Origin: Nostoc piscinale CENA21
Lineage (GTDB): Bacteria > Cyanobacteriota > Cyanobacteriia > Cyanobacteriales > Nostocaceae
Assembly: GCF_001298445.1 (NCBI RefSeq)
Contig: NZ_CP012036.1
Span: 4,328,158 to 4,392,157 of the forward strand
Direction: 5' to 3'
Length of the DNA: 64,000 nucleotides
Each line of letters begins with the position of its first letter. The first letter of the stretch is position 1. Below, piece by piece: positions 1 through 9,885 of the stretch. A program made the translations under genes and the position numbers. The notes below the pieces were generated by a model. That model was not told where the DNA came from, ran no database searches, and saw only the letters and a program-made list of their open reading frames with translations.

Positions 1-134
1 CAAGCTTAAAATGTTGGGTGCAAAAAACTGTTAAAAACAAAAATTTAATCGTTATGATGATGACTCAATCAAACAAATTAGACTAGACGCGCTACTACCA
101 ATGCTTTTACCTTTTTACTTTTTACTTTTACCTT

Positions 135-2117
135 TTAATCATCAACCTCCACTTCCTCTACCCAATCCGACGGAGTGATAGAACCAGATAAATCGGAACC
201 ATCATCGGCAAAGCGGACAATCTGCCCATCGAAAAATTGTGCTAAATGTTGGGCGGCTCTTGTTACTTCCTCCCATTCTTCTGATGAATTTTCTGTGGGT
301 TGTGGGGGAGATTGGATGTGAGCAGTACCATTACCATTTGTGGAATATTCTGGTTTTACAGGTGGCGGTGTAACTGGTGGTGGCGCTGGTACTGGTGGCG
401 GTGTAAATGCTTGGGGTGTTGCTGCTGGGTGATGGTTATTTTTTTGGGGCAGAGAAGGTTTGTGAACCCCATTAGAATTATTGGTTGATGGTTCTTTTTT
501 TGGGGGAGAAGCAGTTGCGGCTGTGGCTTTTTCTAGGCTGACTTCAACGTTGCGATTCACAGTCTGCTGAAAAGCACCAGCAATCATGGTGAGGTCAGAT
601 TTAACTTTGTCATACCATGCAGGTTTGACACCTACACGCGCACTATTACCGTTAAACTCAATCAGATGGCACATTTGCCCTAATAATGCCCGACGGGGAA
701 GTAACTGAATATTACTCAGTACTTGCTGCCAAATTTCGGTTAAGTCTGGTTGTGCAGTTTCTGGTGTGGCTTCTGCGGCGACAGGTTCAGGTTTTTGTAC
801 TGGCGGTGCTGGTGATACGGGTTGCGGGTTTGCAGGTATGACTTCTGCGGTAACTGGTTGTACAGGTGACTGATTTAAAGGTGCAGTGTGAGGCGGTGGT
901 GATATAGGTTGGGGGTTTGAAGGTGGAGGAGCAGCTGTTTCGGTTAGTAGTGGTGATGGGTGATGATTATTTTGTGGTGCTGGGATATTGACTTTTGGGA
1001 CAACAACTGTGGCTGCTGACTGAATACTGGCGCTGGGTAATAATCCGAGTAATGTTACTTCTAACCACAAACGCGGCTGGGTAGTATTTTTAATTTGAAT
1101 TTCTGCTGTTCGCAGATGTTGTTGTCCTGCCAAGATTGTGCTGATGTGTAAGTTTTGGGCTAACTCAACTAAGGCTGCCCAAGTTTGTGGAGTACAAGCT
1201 ATCAAGTCTTGGCGATTGGGGGCTGTTTTAGCAATGAGTAAGTCACGGTAGAGGTTGGCGAGATTTTGCAGAATAGTGAGTGGTTCTCGTCCTCGGTCGA
1301 GAATGTGGCGGCTACAATCTAAGATTGTTTCTGGGTTATCTTGAGCGATCGCACTCAATAAGGCTAACAAGTCGCGTTCACTAACAGAACCGACTAAATC
1401 CCAGACTCTTTCCGGTGTGACTTGCCCTGATAATAAGGCTAATTGGTCAAGTAAACTTTCTGCATCCCGCAACCCACCTTGGGAAATTTGGGCGACTAAA
1501 GTAACAGCTGCTTCCGAAATATCAATACTTTCCTTCCAGGCGATCGCATTTAAATGCTTCACCATCGCCTCTATTTGGATACGTCTAAAATCGAACCTCT
1601 GACATCGAGAAATAATTGTAGGTAAAACTCTTTGTGGGTCGGTGGTTGCGAGAACGAAGACTACATGTTTAGGCGGCTCTTCTAGTGTTTTTAGTAACGC
1701 ATTGAACGCCTGCGTACTGAGCATGTGACATTCATCGACCACGTACACTTTATACCGACACTGCACTGGGGCGAACTGTGCTTTTTCGATGAGTTCGCGG
1801 ATATTATCGACACCAGTGTTACTGGCGGCATCAATTTCTATTACGTCTAAAGAGTAGCCTTTGGTGATTCCCTGACAGACATCGCATACCCCACAAGGTT
1901 CGGCGGTGGGTTTGTCACTTTTGAGACAATTGAGGGACTTGGCGAGAATTCTGGCGCTAGATGTTTTACCCGTACCTCTTGGCCCAGTGAACAAATACGC
2001 CGGGGCAATTTTAGTTGTACGGATAGCATTAACTAGGGTGGTAGCGATCGCCTCTTGCCCCACCAGTTCAGCAAAACTCTTTGGGCGATACTTGTGGTGC
2101 AGGGGTTCGTAAGGCAT
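135..2117 (-). CDS. dnaX: DNA polymerase III subunit gamma/tau
   Basis: This is the clamp-loader ATPase subunit that helps load the sliding clamp during replication. The N-terminus MPYEPLHHKYRPKSFAEL is typical of the family. A Walker A GPRGTGKTS lies near residue 45, a Cys cluster (NC...CGVCDVC) forms the zinc module, the Walker B-type motif is VDECHMLS, and ISRCQRFDF is the sensor/SRC motif. The AAA+ core covers about residues 1-370. It is followed by a long Pro-rich linker, a short conserved tau-like block (about 460-530), a second Pro-rich stretch and an acidic tail. At 660 aa it is in the cyanobacterial range. The core is continuous, so there is no intein, although inteins are known in some cyanobacterial dnaX genes. 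The ATG at 2117 directly begins the conserved N-terminus. The gene diverges from the accessory block downstream. Confidence 0.97.
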   Translation of the reverse strand: MPYEPLHHKYRPKSFAELVGQEAIATTLVNAIRTTKIAPAYLFTGPRGTGKTSSARILAKSLNCLKSDKPTAEPCGVCDVCQGITKGYSLDVIEIDAASNTGVDNIRELIEKAQFAPVQCRYKVYVVDECHMLSTQAFNALLKTLEEPPKHVVFVLATTDPQRVLPTIISRCQRFDFRRIQIEAMVKHLNAIAWKESIDISEAAVTLVAQISQGGLRDAESLLDQLALLSGQVTPERVWDLVGSVSERDLLALLSAIAQDNPETILDCSRHILDRGREPLTILQNLANLYRDLLIAKTAPNRQDLIACTPQTWAALVELAQNLHISTILAGQQHLRTAEIQIKNTTQPRLWLEVTLLGLLPSASIQSAATVVVPKVNIPAPQNNHHPSPLLTETAAPPPSNPQPISPPPHTAPLNQSPVQPVTAEVIPANPQPVSPAPPVQKPEPVAAEATPETAQPDLTEIWQQVLSNIQLLPRRALLGQMCHLIEFNGNSARVGVKPAWYDKVKSDLTMIAGAFQQTVNRNVEVSLEKATAATASPPKKEPSTNNSNGVHKPSLPQKNNHHPAATPQAFTPPPVPAPPPVTPPPVKPEYSTNGNGTAHIQSPPQPTENSSEEWEEVTRAAQHLAQFFDGQIVRFADDGSDLSGSITPSDWVEEVEVDD

Positions 2118-2368
2118 GGAAGGAAAATGTCAATTCATTTTCAGAATCGATTTTTACATAAACGCCCAAATCGGCGCTCAAATATTTTAAACGCAGCTTG
2201 TCTGTTTTTAATGATTATAGTACATTTGAACCATATAAAGTATGAAGTTAAGATTTCAGACTTCACACTTCATACTTCAGAATGTACATTTTCTTAACTG
2301 CACTACCGCCATCTTCGAGAGCGATCGCTACAATCTTAGGGTAGACAATACACTTTATGGTGGGACAA

Positions 2369-3052
2369 ATGCTCAAGCGGTTAATTCGATGGCTCAAAAA
2401 CCTTTTTCAGAGCTTATTTGGCAGAAAATCAACGCCGAAAACAGCAGATGTAAATATCCCACAAGAGTCAGCACCGCCTCTGAGTGATACAGATTTAGAA
2501 TTTCTCTTCACCGAACTGCTAGAAGGCGTACATCAGGCGCGGGGACAAGCTTGGGCGATCAAATGGTTGCATAATATTGAGCATCGGGTTTCCACAGAAC
2601 GTTGGCTAGAGTGGTTACGCCGCTTTGGGGAAAGATTACTGGCTGCACCTACACCAAATAATGAGTTAGCAGCGCGGTTAGTCCAACTGGGTGATTTAGG
2701 CGTAGGTGAACTGGGTGATGAAGCTTACGAAATTGGGATGCAATTATTAACACGTAATTCTGGCGAAACCATCTGGGAATATGATGGGCCAGATGTATTC
2801 AGCACCCATTCCCCATCAGATGATGACCAAATATTACAAACCGAAACAACGGATGATTCTGCCTCAGAAGCAGATTATCAAACTGTCACTTTAGAGCAGT
2901 TATTTGGCATGATGCAGGAAGATGAAAACTTACGTCAGCAGATTTCCCAACAATTAGGGATTGAGTCTGATGATGCAGAAGTAATTATCAAAGAATTGGT
3001 GCATCAATACTATATGCCCAGTAGCGCACCATCTGATGAAGCGATAACTTAA
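2369..3052 (+). CDS. Hypothetical protein sharing the N-terminal domain of the adjacent TPR-CHAT protein
   Basis: I do not recognise a named family. After a short basic amphipathic N-terminus (MLKRLIRWLK), residues about 35-130 match residues about 35-130 of the next protein: LLEGVHQARGQAWAIKWL versus LLEGVHQGRGQQWAIKYL, and the blocks STERW and GERLL are also shared. The C-terminal half is acidic and ends in a predicted helical stretch. The frame is also open from an ATG at 2357, but 2369 is preferred because it aligns with ML at 3363 of the neighbour and has a G-rich stretch (GGTGGGAC) just upstream. The shared domain suggests homotypic or adaptor-like pairing with the CHAT protein (inference). 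No catalytic motif is visible. Confidence 0.8.
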   Translation: MLKRLIRWLKNLFQSLFGRKSTPKTADVNIPQESAPPLSDTDLEFLFTELLEGVHQARGQAWAIKWLHNIEHRVSTERWLEWLRRFGERLLAAPTPNNELAARLVQLGDLGVGELGDEAYEIGMQLLTRNSGETIWEYDGPDVFSTHSPSDDDQILQTETTDDSASEADYQTVTLEQLFGMMQEDENLRQQISQQLGIESDDAEVIIKELVHQYYMPSSAPSDEAIT

Positions 3053-3307
3053 TAGGATTTCGGATTTTAGATTGAGAGCGTAAAAACTAGCAATAGTAAT
3101 ATTCTTACCGCCTGACTTGAAAGTGCTGAGTGCTGAGTAAAAATGCTAGTCTCACTTTCATACTTGGCTACGAAGCTTGTTTCATCGGGACTGCCTTCTG
3201 CCTCCTGCCTCCTGCTATAACAACTAACAAAGTTTTGTATATTTTTGATAAACATCTACCCAATAAACCCGTTTATGGCAGTGGGTTTCACGCAAATCTA
3301 GCCTTTT

Positions 3308-3336
3308 TTGACATAACGATCACTACAATCTAGGAT
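3308..3336 (+). promoter_or_regulatory. Sigma70-type promoter upstream of the TPR-CHAT gene
   Basis: A perfect -35 TTGACA (3308-3313) is followed after exactly 17 bases by TAGGAT (3331-3336), an acceptable -10. Transcription would start about 20-25 bases before the ATG at 3363. The stretch CGATCACTACAATCTAGG within it is nearly repeated upstream of the first gene at about 2321-2341 (CGATCGCTACAATCTTAGGG), where the -35 is not conserved. The flanking gap 3053-3362 otherwise holds AGTGCTG-type and CTGCCTC-type short repeats and no gene. Confidence 0.5.
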
Positions 3337-3362
3337 AAACAAAACCTTCAGAGTATGTGCAG

Positions 3363-6300
3363 ATGCTCACGCAGTTATGGCAGTGGCTTAAAACACATTC
3401 AAACCAGCCCACTAGTAGTAAACAGACTTTAAAAACTGTTAGCGAACAGGAAATGGTAGAACCACCTCCTGAATTAACTAATGCTGATTTGGAACTTCTG
3501 TTTACCCAACTGCTAGAAGGGGTACATCAAGGACGAGGACAACAATGGGCAATCAAATATCTCCAACGGATGGAAGACCGAATTAGTACCGAACGTTGGA
3601 TAGATTGGTTACTCATTTATGGTGAACGATTGTTAATCTCCCCTGGGCCGCCTAATCAGCAGTTAGCCTCCCAGATGATCCAACTAGGGGAACTCAATAT
3701 CGGCAAAGTTGGTGAACTTTCCTATGACATTGGTATTCGTTTAATGACGAGTCATACCAATGACTGGGACGAAGATGCTGAGGAACAACCTGTTGTCTCG
3801 ACAACGAATGAAGCAACGAATACTCCTGGACAAGATTTACTGCGGAATTTGGGCGAATCGTTATGGGAGTACGAGGAATTACCACCTCCAGCAACTGCAC
3901 AATCTCCAGAAAATGCAGTTAATCAGGTTCCAGATATGACATCATCCTCGGAAGTTTCTACAGAGAATGTCGCAGAAATTATTTGGGAGTATACAGGAGA
4001 AGAATTTGTAGTTAGTACAATACCGCCAGCAGATCCCGCAGAAAAGACAGATATCCCGATTTGGGAATATTCTGGGGAAGCATTTACCACCACATCAGAG
4101 GAAACTACCACAGATAATTTAGCCGCTAGTCTTTGGGGTGATCCCGCAGCAGAATTGACAGATAGTCCACCACCTCTAGAATACGCCACAGAAAACACAG
4201 ATATTCCCACTTGGGACTATACAGAGGAAACGGCAACAGATAATTTAGCCGCTAGTCTTTGGGGAGACACCGCCGCAAAATCGGCAAATAATCCACCCCC
4301 AGAGACAGAAAAAGTGAATACATATACTGGCGAAGCATTCACCACCGCACCATCTCAGGAAAGGACAACAACAACCTGGGAATACACCGCAGAAGAATTT
4401 TCACCCCCCGCAGCCGTGGCTTTTTTGACTCCGGCGGCAGAAGATGTGATTGGTAATTTGGCTGAATTGTCACTAGAATATCCTGATGAACAAGCCAGAT
4501 TGGTGCGAACAGGTGTTGCTGAAAATGCTTGGGATCAGTATCTGGCAAATTTAGATCCCACTGTTGCCTATACTTTAGATGAATTATTGGGCAGGTTGGA
4601 TCAAAGCGCCCATTTAGTACAGCAATTGGCAATTAATCTGACAACACAATCTAGTCCTGCTTTGCCGACTACGCCGAATCCAGTTAATACGGCGATTCAA
4701 GCCCAAGCTTGGTTTTATCAAGGTTTACAACAAGCCAAAACGGGGGATTTGGCAGGTGCGATCGCATCTTACGACCGCGCCATTGAATTACAACCGGAAT
4801 CCCCTGAATATTGGTTTAATCGTGGCTTGACTTTGTTCCATTTAGAACGGTTTGCGGAAGCGGTGGCGGCTTATGACACAGCAATTGACCTGAAACCAGA
4901 CCATTACAAAGCTTGGTACAATCGTGGCGGTACTCTGGGAGAATTGGGATTATTTGCAGAAGCGATCGCTTCTTTTAGTCAAGCGATTGAAATTCATCCT
5001 AATTACCCCGAAGCCTGGGCGAGTAGGGCTTTGGCGCTGCTGAAGTTGGGGCAAGTGTGGGAAGCTATTACCAGTTACGATCAAGCTTTAGAATTGCAAC
5101 CCCAAGACCCGGAAACCTGGTATTACCGAGGTATTGCTTTAGCTGTTAATGAACAATATGAAGAAGCGATCGCTTCTTACAATCAAGCGTTAGAACTGCA
5201 ACCCGATTATTACGAAGTTTGGATTGACCGGGGTGTGGTGCTGTTTAATTTGAGACAGTGGTCAGAGGCGATCGCTTCTTGGGATAAAGCCCTGGCTGCC
5301 CAATCAGACTTTTATTTGGCTTGGTATAACCGGGGTGTGGCGCTAGATAACTTAGGTAGGCGGGAAGAAGCGATCGCCTCCTACGAAAAAGCGATCGCCA
5401 TTAAACCAGACTTTCATTTAGCTTGGTACAATCAAGCAGTCGCTCTGTTTTATTTAGAACGCTATACTGAGGCGATCGTTGCTTACGACAACGCCCTACA
5501 AATCAAACTGGATTATTGGGAAGCTTGGATTGGTCGAGGGACAGCAATTGGTCATGTACCAGAAAGTCATGTCTTAAATTTATTAACTACCGTCGCCATC
5601 AATTACCCTGCTTTAAGACAAGGCGGTTATACAGGTAAACTCGCCAGCTATGAACAAGGGTTAAAACATATCCGTCCAGATACTCACCCAGAGGGTTGGG
5701 GTAGATTACATCTGGCGATTGGTAATACCCATTATGAGCAAGGTAAAAAACAACCCGCATCTCGTCAACATTGGCGAAAATCTGTATTTGAATATAACCA
5801 AGCCCTGTTAACTCTCAGTTGGGAAGGATTTCCCCAATTACATTTAGAAATACTGCAATCTTTAGTCAAAGTTCTGTTAGGTTTAGGGCAGATTACCCAA
5901 GCCCAAGAATTACAACAACGGGCGGCTAATTTATTGCAAGCATTGTTGAGTGATGCTGCACGTTCTGATGAAAATAAAAAACAGTTGGCGCTAAAATTTG
6001 CGGGAATTGGGCAATTAGGCGTTGACTTTTTAGTAGAATCGGGTGATTTAGTAGAAGCTTGGGAATTAGCAGAACAAATCAAAAATGCTTGTTTGCAGTG
6101 GCTATTATTTGGCTGGCAGAATGAAATTTATTTTCTGAATTATAACTCAGTTCAAGAGTTACTGAACCCCAATACGGCAATTATTTATTGGCATATTAGC
6201 CCATCTGCACTGCACACATTTATTATTAAAGATGGCGCTCCTTCGCCAATTTTGGTGTTTATTCCGGTGCAAGCAAGAGGTAATACATTAGCAAATAATA

Positions 6301-7412
6301 AGCCTTTACAAGAGTTACCATTACCAGAAGCAACACAAAGACTGATTGCTTTTGAACATTGGTTAGAAGATTGGCATAGAACTTATCAAGATTATTGTGA
6401 ACAAGCCCAAGACCCCCAAACTAAAGGCAATCATGTTTGGCGAGCGCAGATGGAACAAAGGCTGTTAAATCTGCAAAAAATTCTGGAAATTTCCACAATT
6501 ACGCAAGAGCTAGAAGGGATTACCAACCTCATTTTAATTCCTCACCGCGATTTAGCCAGATTGCCTTTACATCTGTTGTTTAATTTGCCTAATTCTGACG
6601 CAGAATTTCTCAATCTTCCCTCAAGATTCATTACAAATTATCTGCCTAGCATCCAAGTAGGATTAAACTTACAACCCAAAAATATAGATAACTGGCAAGA
6701 ACAGATATTACTGAGTATTGAATCTCCAGCACAGACAAATTATGCACCACCAAAATTTGCCAAGTTGGAGTCAGAAGTCATTACCCAGATGTTTGAACAT
6801 CCCCAACGCATTCAAGCAGAAGCAGTTACTAAAACTACTGTCGAAAAAGCGTTAGCTGATAATTACAATATCTTGCATTTTACAGGGCAAGTTATCAACA
6901 ATTTCATTAACCAGAATAAATCAGAATTAACATTAGCAGGAGAAGATAAACTCACTATTGCAGAAATCTGCCCAAAAAACCTCACTAGTTACAATTTAGT
7001 ATTTCTATCGGCATGTAAATTTGCAAGTCATTTTAACCAAAATATCACTACTGAATATGTCTCTTTGGTGAATGGTTTTCTGTGTGGTGGAGTTCCCCAA
7101 GTGATTAGTACTCTGTGGAATGTGGAATCATCAGCGAGTGCGTTATTAATTATCGAATTTTATCGCCGCCTGCAAGTCAACAAATCACCAGCTACGGCTT
7201 TAACAGAAGCAACTACATGGTTACAAGAAGTCACCGCCGGAGAATTGGCTATTTGGTATGAAAACTTAATTAAAACTCTGCATCCAGATGAGTTAAGAAT
7301 TAGAACTTATTTAGCTACTCATTTATATAGAATTAGCAAAATAGTTCCTGAGAGAAAGCCTTATAATCATCCTTATTATTGGGCAGGTTTTATCATTACA
7401 AGCAGGAATTAA
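3363..7412 (+). CDS. TPR-CHAT protein (caspase-like fold, catalytic His replaced)
   Basis: This is a large multidomain protein of 1349 aa. Residues about 35-130 are the domain shared with the preceding gene. About 200-420 is a low-complexity acidic region with repeated IWEY and NLAASLWGD motifs. About 450-725 holds eight canonical TPR units of the form AWYNRG...EAIASYDKAIELKP. A helical linker follows, and the C-terminal CHAT domain (about 950-1349) ends with the family signature HPYYWAGFII. CHAT proteins are separase/caspase-like peptidases often controlled by attached sensor modules. The Cys motif LSAC is present (tgt at 7014-7016), but the expected HFTGHG-type motif reads HFTGQV, with Gln (caa 6888-6890) at the usual catalytic His. 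Proteolytic activity is therefore doubtful. The frame also has a GTG at 3357. The gene heads a plus-strand block with the pseudokinase fusion 145 bp downstream. Confidence 0.9.
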   Translation: MLTQLWQWLKTHSNQPTSSKQTLKTVSEQEMVEPPPELTNADLELLFTQLLEGVHQGRGQQWAIKYLQRMEDRISTERWIDWLLIYGERLLISPGPPNQQLASQMIQLGELNIGKVGELSYDIGIRLMTSHTNDWDEDAEEQPVVSTTNEATNTPGQDLLRNLGESLWEYEELPPPATAQSPENAVNQVPDMTSSSEVSTENVAEIIWEYTGEEFVVSTIPPADPAEKTDIPIWEYSGEAFTTTSEETTTDNLAASLWGDPAAELTDSPPPLEYATENTDIPTWDYTEETATDNLAASLWGDTAAKSANNPPPETEKVNTYTGEAFTTAPSQERTTTTWEYTAEEFSPPAAVAFLTPAAEDVIGNLAELSLEYPDEQARLVRTGVAENAWDQYLANLDPTVAYTLDELLGRLDQSAHLVQQLAINLTTQSSPALPTTPNPVNTAIQAQAWFYQGLQQAKTGDLAGAIASYDRAIELQPESPEYWFNRGLTLFHLERFAEAVAAYDTAIDLKPDHYKAWYNRGGTLGELGLFAEAIASFSQAIEIHPNYPEAWASRALALLKLGQVWEAITSYDQALELQPQDPETWYYRGIALAVNEQYEEAIASYNQALELQPDYYEVWIDRGVVLFNLRQWSEAIASWDKALAAQSDFYLAWYNRGVALDNLGRREEAIASYEKAIAIKPDFHLAWYNQAVALFYLERYTEAIVAYDNALQIKLDYWEAWIGRGTAIGHVPESHVLNLLTTVAINYPALRQGGYTGKLASYEQGLKHIRPDTHPEGWGRLHLAIGNTHYEQGKKQPASRQHWRKSVFEYNQALLTLSWEGFPQLHLEILQSLVKVLLGLGQITQAQELQQRAANLLQALLSDAARSDENKKQLALKFAGIGQLGVDFLVESGDLVEAWELAEQIKNACLQWLLFGWQNEIYFLNYNSVQELLNPNTAIIYWHISPSALHTFIIKDGAPSPILVFIPVQARGNTLANNKPLQELPLPEATQRLIAFEHWLEDWHRTYQDYCEQAQDPQTKGNHVWRAQMEQRLLNLQKILEISTITQELEGITNLILIPHRDLARLPLHLLFNLPNSDAEFLNLPSRFITNYLPSIQVGLNLQPKNIDNWQEQILLSIESPAQTNYAPPKFAKLESEVITQMFEHPQRIQAEAVTKTTVEKALADNYNILHFTGQVINNFINQNKSELTLAGEDKLTIAEICPKNLTSYNLVFLSACKFASHFNQNITTEYVSLVNGFLCGGVPQVISTLWNVESSASALLIIEFYRRLQVNKSPATALTEATTWLQEVTAGELAIWYENLIKTLHPDELRIRTYLATHLYRISKIVPERKPYNHPYYWAGFIITSRN

Positions 7413-7557
7413 ATCAATATTTAACGCAGAGTGGCGCAAAGGTTTACGCAAAGTCACACAGAGGTTTTATGAATTTATAGAGGAAAGTCTAATGTCTGTT
7501 AGCGAAAATTCAGGGTAAGATGCAGCAGATTAAGAGCGATCGCTAAGGGTTTCCGTC

Positions 7558-9795
7558 GTGGTTTATGAACAAATCAAAGCCAAATTACCGCAGAGGTTTT
7601 TCCCGAAACCAGAAAACCCCCCAGTTGTAGAACCGGAGCCGATTTTAACTCCTTTAACTCCGCAAGCACCAACGACTATAGGCGTGGATATCATCTACCG
7701 CAAATATCGCTGCTGGACAGGAAATACTTTAGGCTGCGAATGGCCGAAAAACACAATAGAACACAACCCGACGGCTAAAACTTGTCAAAACTGTGGTTTT
7801 CCGGCGATTATACCTACTAAAACTGAATTTCGAGGATATAAAGGGCGATATCGCATAGATAAGTATATCGGAAATCGCGGTTTAGGGCGTTTATATCAGG
7901 GAATACAACTAACCGACCAACAGCCAGCAATTATTAAAGAATATTTATTACCCCAATTGGCTTTTAAGCCGGAAGAAACCAGAGATAGAAAACAAGCCTT
8001 TGAACATCTGGCTGGTTTGAGTTTAGCTGATGGAAGACTTCAAGATATTCGATTGAATTTTCCTTGGGATGCAATTTCTGATCCAATTGCCGAACGCTGC
8101 TATCTTGTTACTAATGGTAATATCGATGCTTATCCTACTCTCAAGACATACTTAAAAGCTACTAATAAACCAATGTCTGAAAGGGAAGTGTATCGTGTGC
8201 TTGACCAAGGATTACAAACTCTGCAATTTCTCCACGGTCAAAAATTTAGTCTACCGACTGGACAAATACAACAGGGAATTGCTCACGGTAATATTAATTT
8301 AGATAGTCTGCTAATTATGGCAGATACCGCAGAATTTTTTATTCATTTAACAGATTTAGCCTTATGGGAGAATTTATTTAATTTATCAACTAGTAAACCT
8401 GTGATTTCGACTGCGGCGAAAGACTTAGTTGATTTAGGCTATGTAGCTTTTTATTTATTGCAAGGTAATATTTTAGATGCAAATATTGACCCCAGAAAAG
8501 AACAATATTGGCAAGGAATAACTCTTGAGTTTAAAGCTTTTTTATTCCGCCTTTTAGAATTGGACAAGCCCTTTAATAATGCGGAAGAAGCCAGAGAAGC
8601 ATTATTACAAGTTTATCAGGTTTTACCAAGAGAAATATTAGTAATTACAGAACAAGCAGAAACACCCAAGCCAAAACTTTATCGACCGTCGATATTACTA
8701 TTAAGTATTTTGGGGGTATTATTGTTCTGTGGATTAATATTGTGGCTAGTCCAGAGATGGAAATCTCCAGAAACTGCGATGGAAGAACCAGTGGTTTGCT
8801 GTTTAAAAAGTGTGACTGGTATACCTGCGGGTAAATTTAACTATACTGGTGAAAAAGACAGTACTTGGAGTTTTATCCGACGACAAAGCAATTTAATTTT
8901 GCAAAATCAAACGCTAGAAGAAAAGTTAAAAGAAAGCCAGCCAAAATTGCAGTTAAAGTACCAACCAGAGGATAGTATAGAACAAGCGATCGCCAGCGTC
9001 AAAGACAAGCAAAAAGATTTTGCGATCGCTAATATGGTAGAAGCATTGACTCCAGAGCTAAAACATCAAGAATTTGCTTATGATGGTTTAGTGGTATTTG
9101 TAGCTTTTAGTTACTCCAAGCGCGATAAAAGTCTACCACGAGCTTTGAATGGTCAGATTAGTATTCAGCAACTACAAGATTTATATACAGGTAAGATTAA
9201 TAATTGGCAACAATTAAAAGGAGCAAATTTACCTAATTTACCAATTAACCTTTACATACCAAAAGACGCAGAAACTATCAGAATATTTGAACAGCGAGTA
9301 CTCAGAAATGAAGAAGCGATCGCAACTTTCCGTTATTTAAAGCAACAGCAACAATCAAACACATCTTTTACCTATTCTGGCATCAATATCACATCTTTAT
9401 CAACCTTAGAAATGCTACAAAAAGTCCTGCGGGACTTTGAAGAAGATAATATTGGTAGTATTGGTTTTGCTACACTCAGTCAAGTATTTGGTCAGTGTTC
9501 TGCTTATCCTTTGGCTATAGCAGATAAGGATAAAGCCGCAGTACAAACTTTAGTACAAGATAACGGGAAATCAATAGACCCTAATACTGATTTATGTGAT
9601 GATAAAGGCAGTTATCAGCCTAACATCCAAGTATTTAAAACAGGTAGCTATCCCCTCAGCTATCCATTAGTTGTATTGTATGCGGGGGATAACAGCCGTC
9701 CTCCCATCGGTCAAAAATTTGCGGAAATGCTAAGAACCGCAGAAATACAGCAAATATTAGAGAAAACTGGTTTAGTACCACTAAGTCGTCAATAA
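7558..9795 (+). CDS. Cys4-prefix pseudokinase, membrane-anchored, with PstS-like binding domain
   Basis: The domain order is unusual. A Pro-rich start is followed by a four-Cys module (Cys52, 60, 76, 79; C-x7-C-x15-C-x2-C). A protein-kinase-like domain covers about 95-365, with a glycine-loop remnant (GNRGLGRLY) and the lysine region IIKEYL. The catalytic-loop HRD is HGNIN and the DFG position reads TDLALW, so it is a probable pseudokinase. One hydrophobic segment spans about 378-400. The extracytoplasmic part (about 410-745) resembles phosphate-binding PstS proteins (DGLVVFV, LYTGKINNW). Cys-prefixed kinases are known in cyanobacteria; the binding domain suggests ligand sensing outside with a non-catalytic output inside (inference). 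The GTG start is chosen because TAAGGG lies about 8 bases upstream and the frame has no upstream alternative. The gene lies 145 bp after the CHAT gene. Confidence 0.82.
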   Translation: MVYEQIKAKLPQRFFPKPENPPVVEPEPILTPLTPQAPTTIGVDIIYRKYRCWTGNTLGCEWPKNTIEHNPTAKTCQNCGFPAIIPTKTEFRGYKGRYRIDKYIGNRGLGRLYQGIQLTDQQPAIIKEYLLPQLAFKPEETRDRKQAFEHLAGLSLADGRLQDIRLNFPWDAISDPIAERCYLVTNGNIDAYPTLKTYLKATNKPMSEREVYRVLDQGLQTLQFLHGQKFSLPTGQIQQGIAHGNINLDSLLIMADTAEFFIHLTDLALWENLFNLSTSKPVISTAAKDLVDLGYVAFYLLQGNILDANIDPRKEQYWQGITLEFKAFLFRLLELDKPFNNAEEAREALLQVYQVLPREILVITEQAETPKPKLYRPSILLLSILGVLLFCGLILWLVQRWKSPETAMEEPVVCCLKSVTGIPAGKFNYTGEKDSTWSFIRRQSNLILQNQTLEEKLKESQPKLQLKYQPEDSIEQAIASVKDKQKDFAIANMVEALTPELKHQEFAYDGLVVFVAFSYSKRDKSLPRALNGQISIQQLQDLYTGKINNWQQLKGANLPNLPINLYIPKDAETIRIFEQRVLRNEEAIATFRYLKQQQQSNTSFTYSGINITSLSTLEMLQKVLRDFEEDNIGSIGFATLSQVFGQCSAYPLAIADKDKAAVQTLVQDNGKSIDPNTDLCDDKGSYQPNIQVFKTGSYPLSYPLVVLYAGDNSRPPIGQKFAEMLRTAEIQQILEKTGLVPLSRQ

Positions 9796-9885
9796 AGCAG
9801 TAAAAGTAGACTATTGGCTAATTATCGAGGTGAAGAATTGGCTGATATATATAAATCTATTTCTGCAATTGTTTAGTTATGACTG

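Noticed and set aside
135..2117. Possible intein in dnaX
   Set aside because: The P-loop and following sequence run without interruption and no intein splice motifs are present.
9796..9880. In-frame continuation after the pseudokinase stop (LLANYRGEELADIY...)
   Set aside because: It has only 26 codons, no start or ribosome-binding site, and the preceding protein ends naturally after LVPLSRQ; readthrough is not supported.
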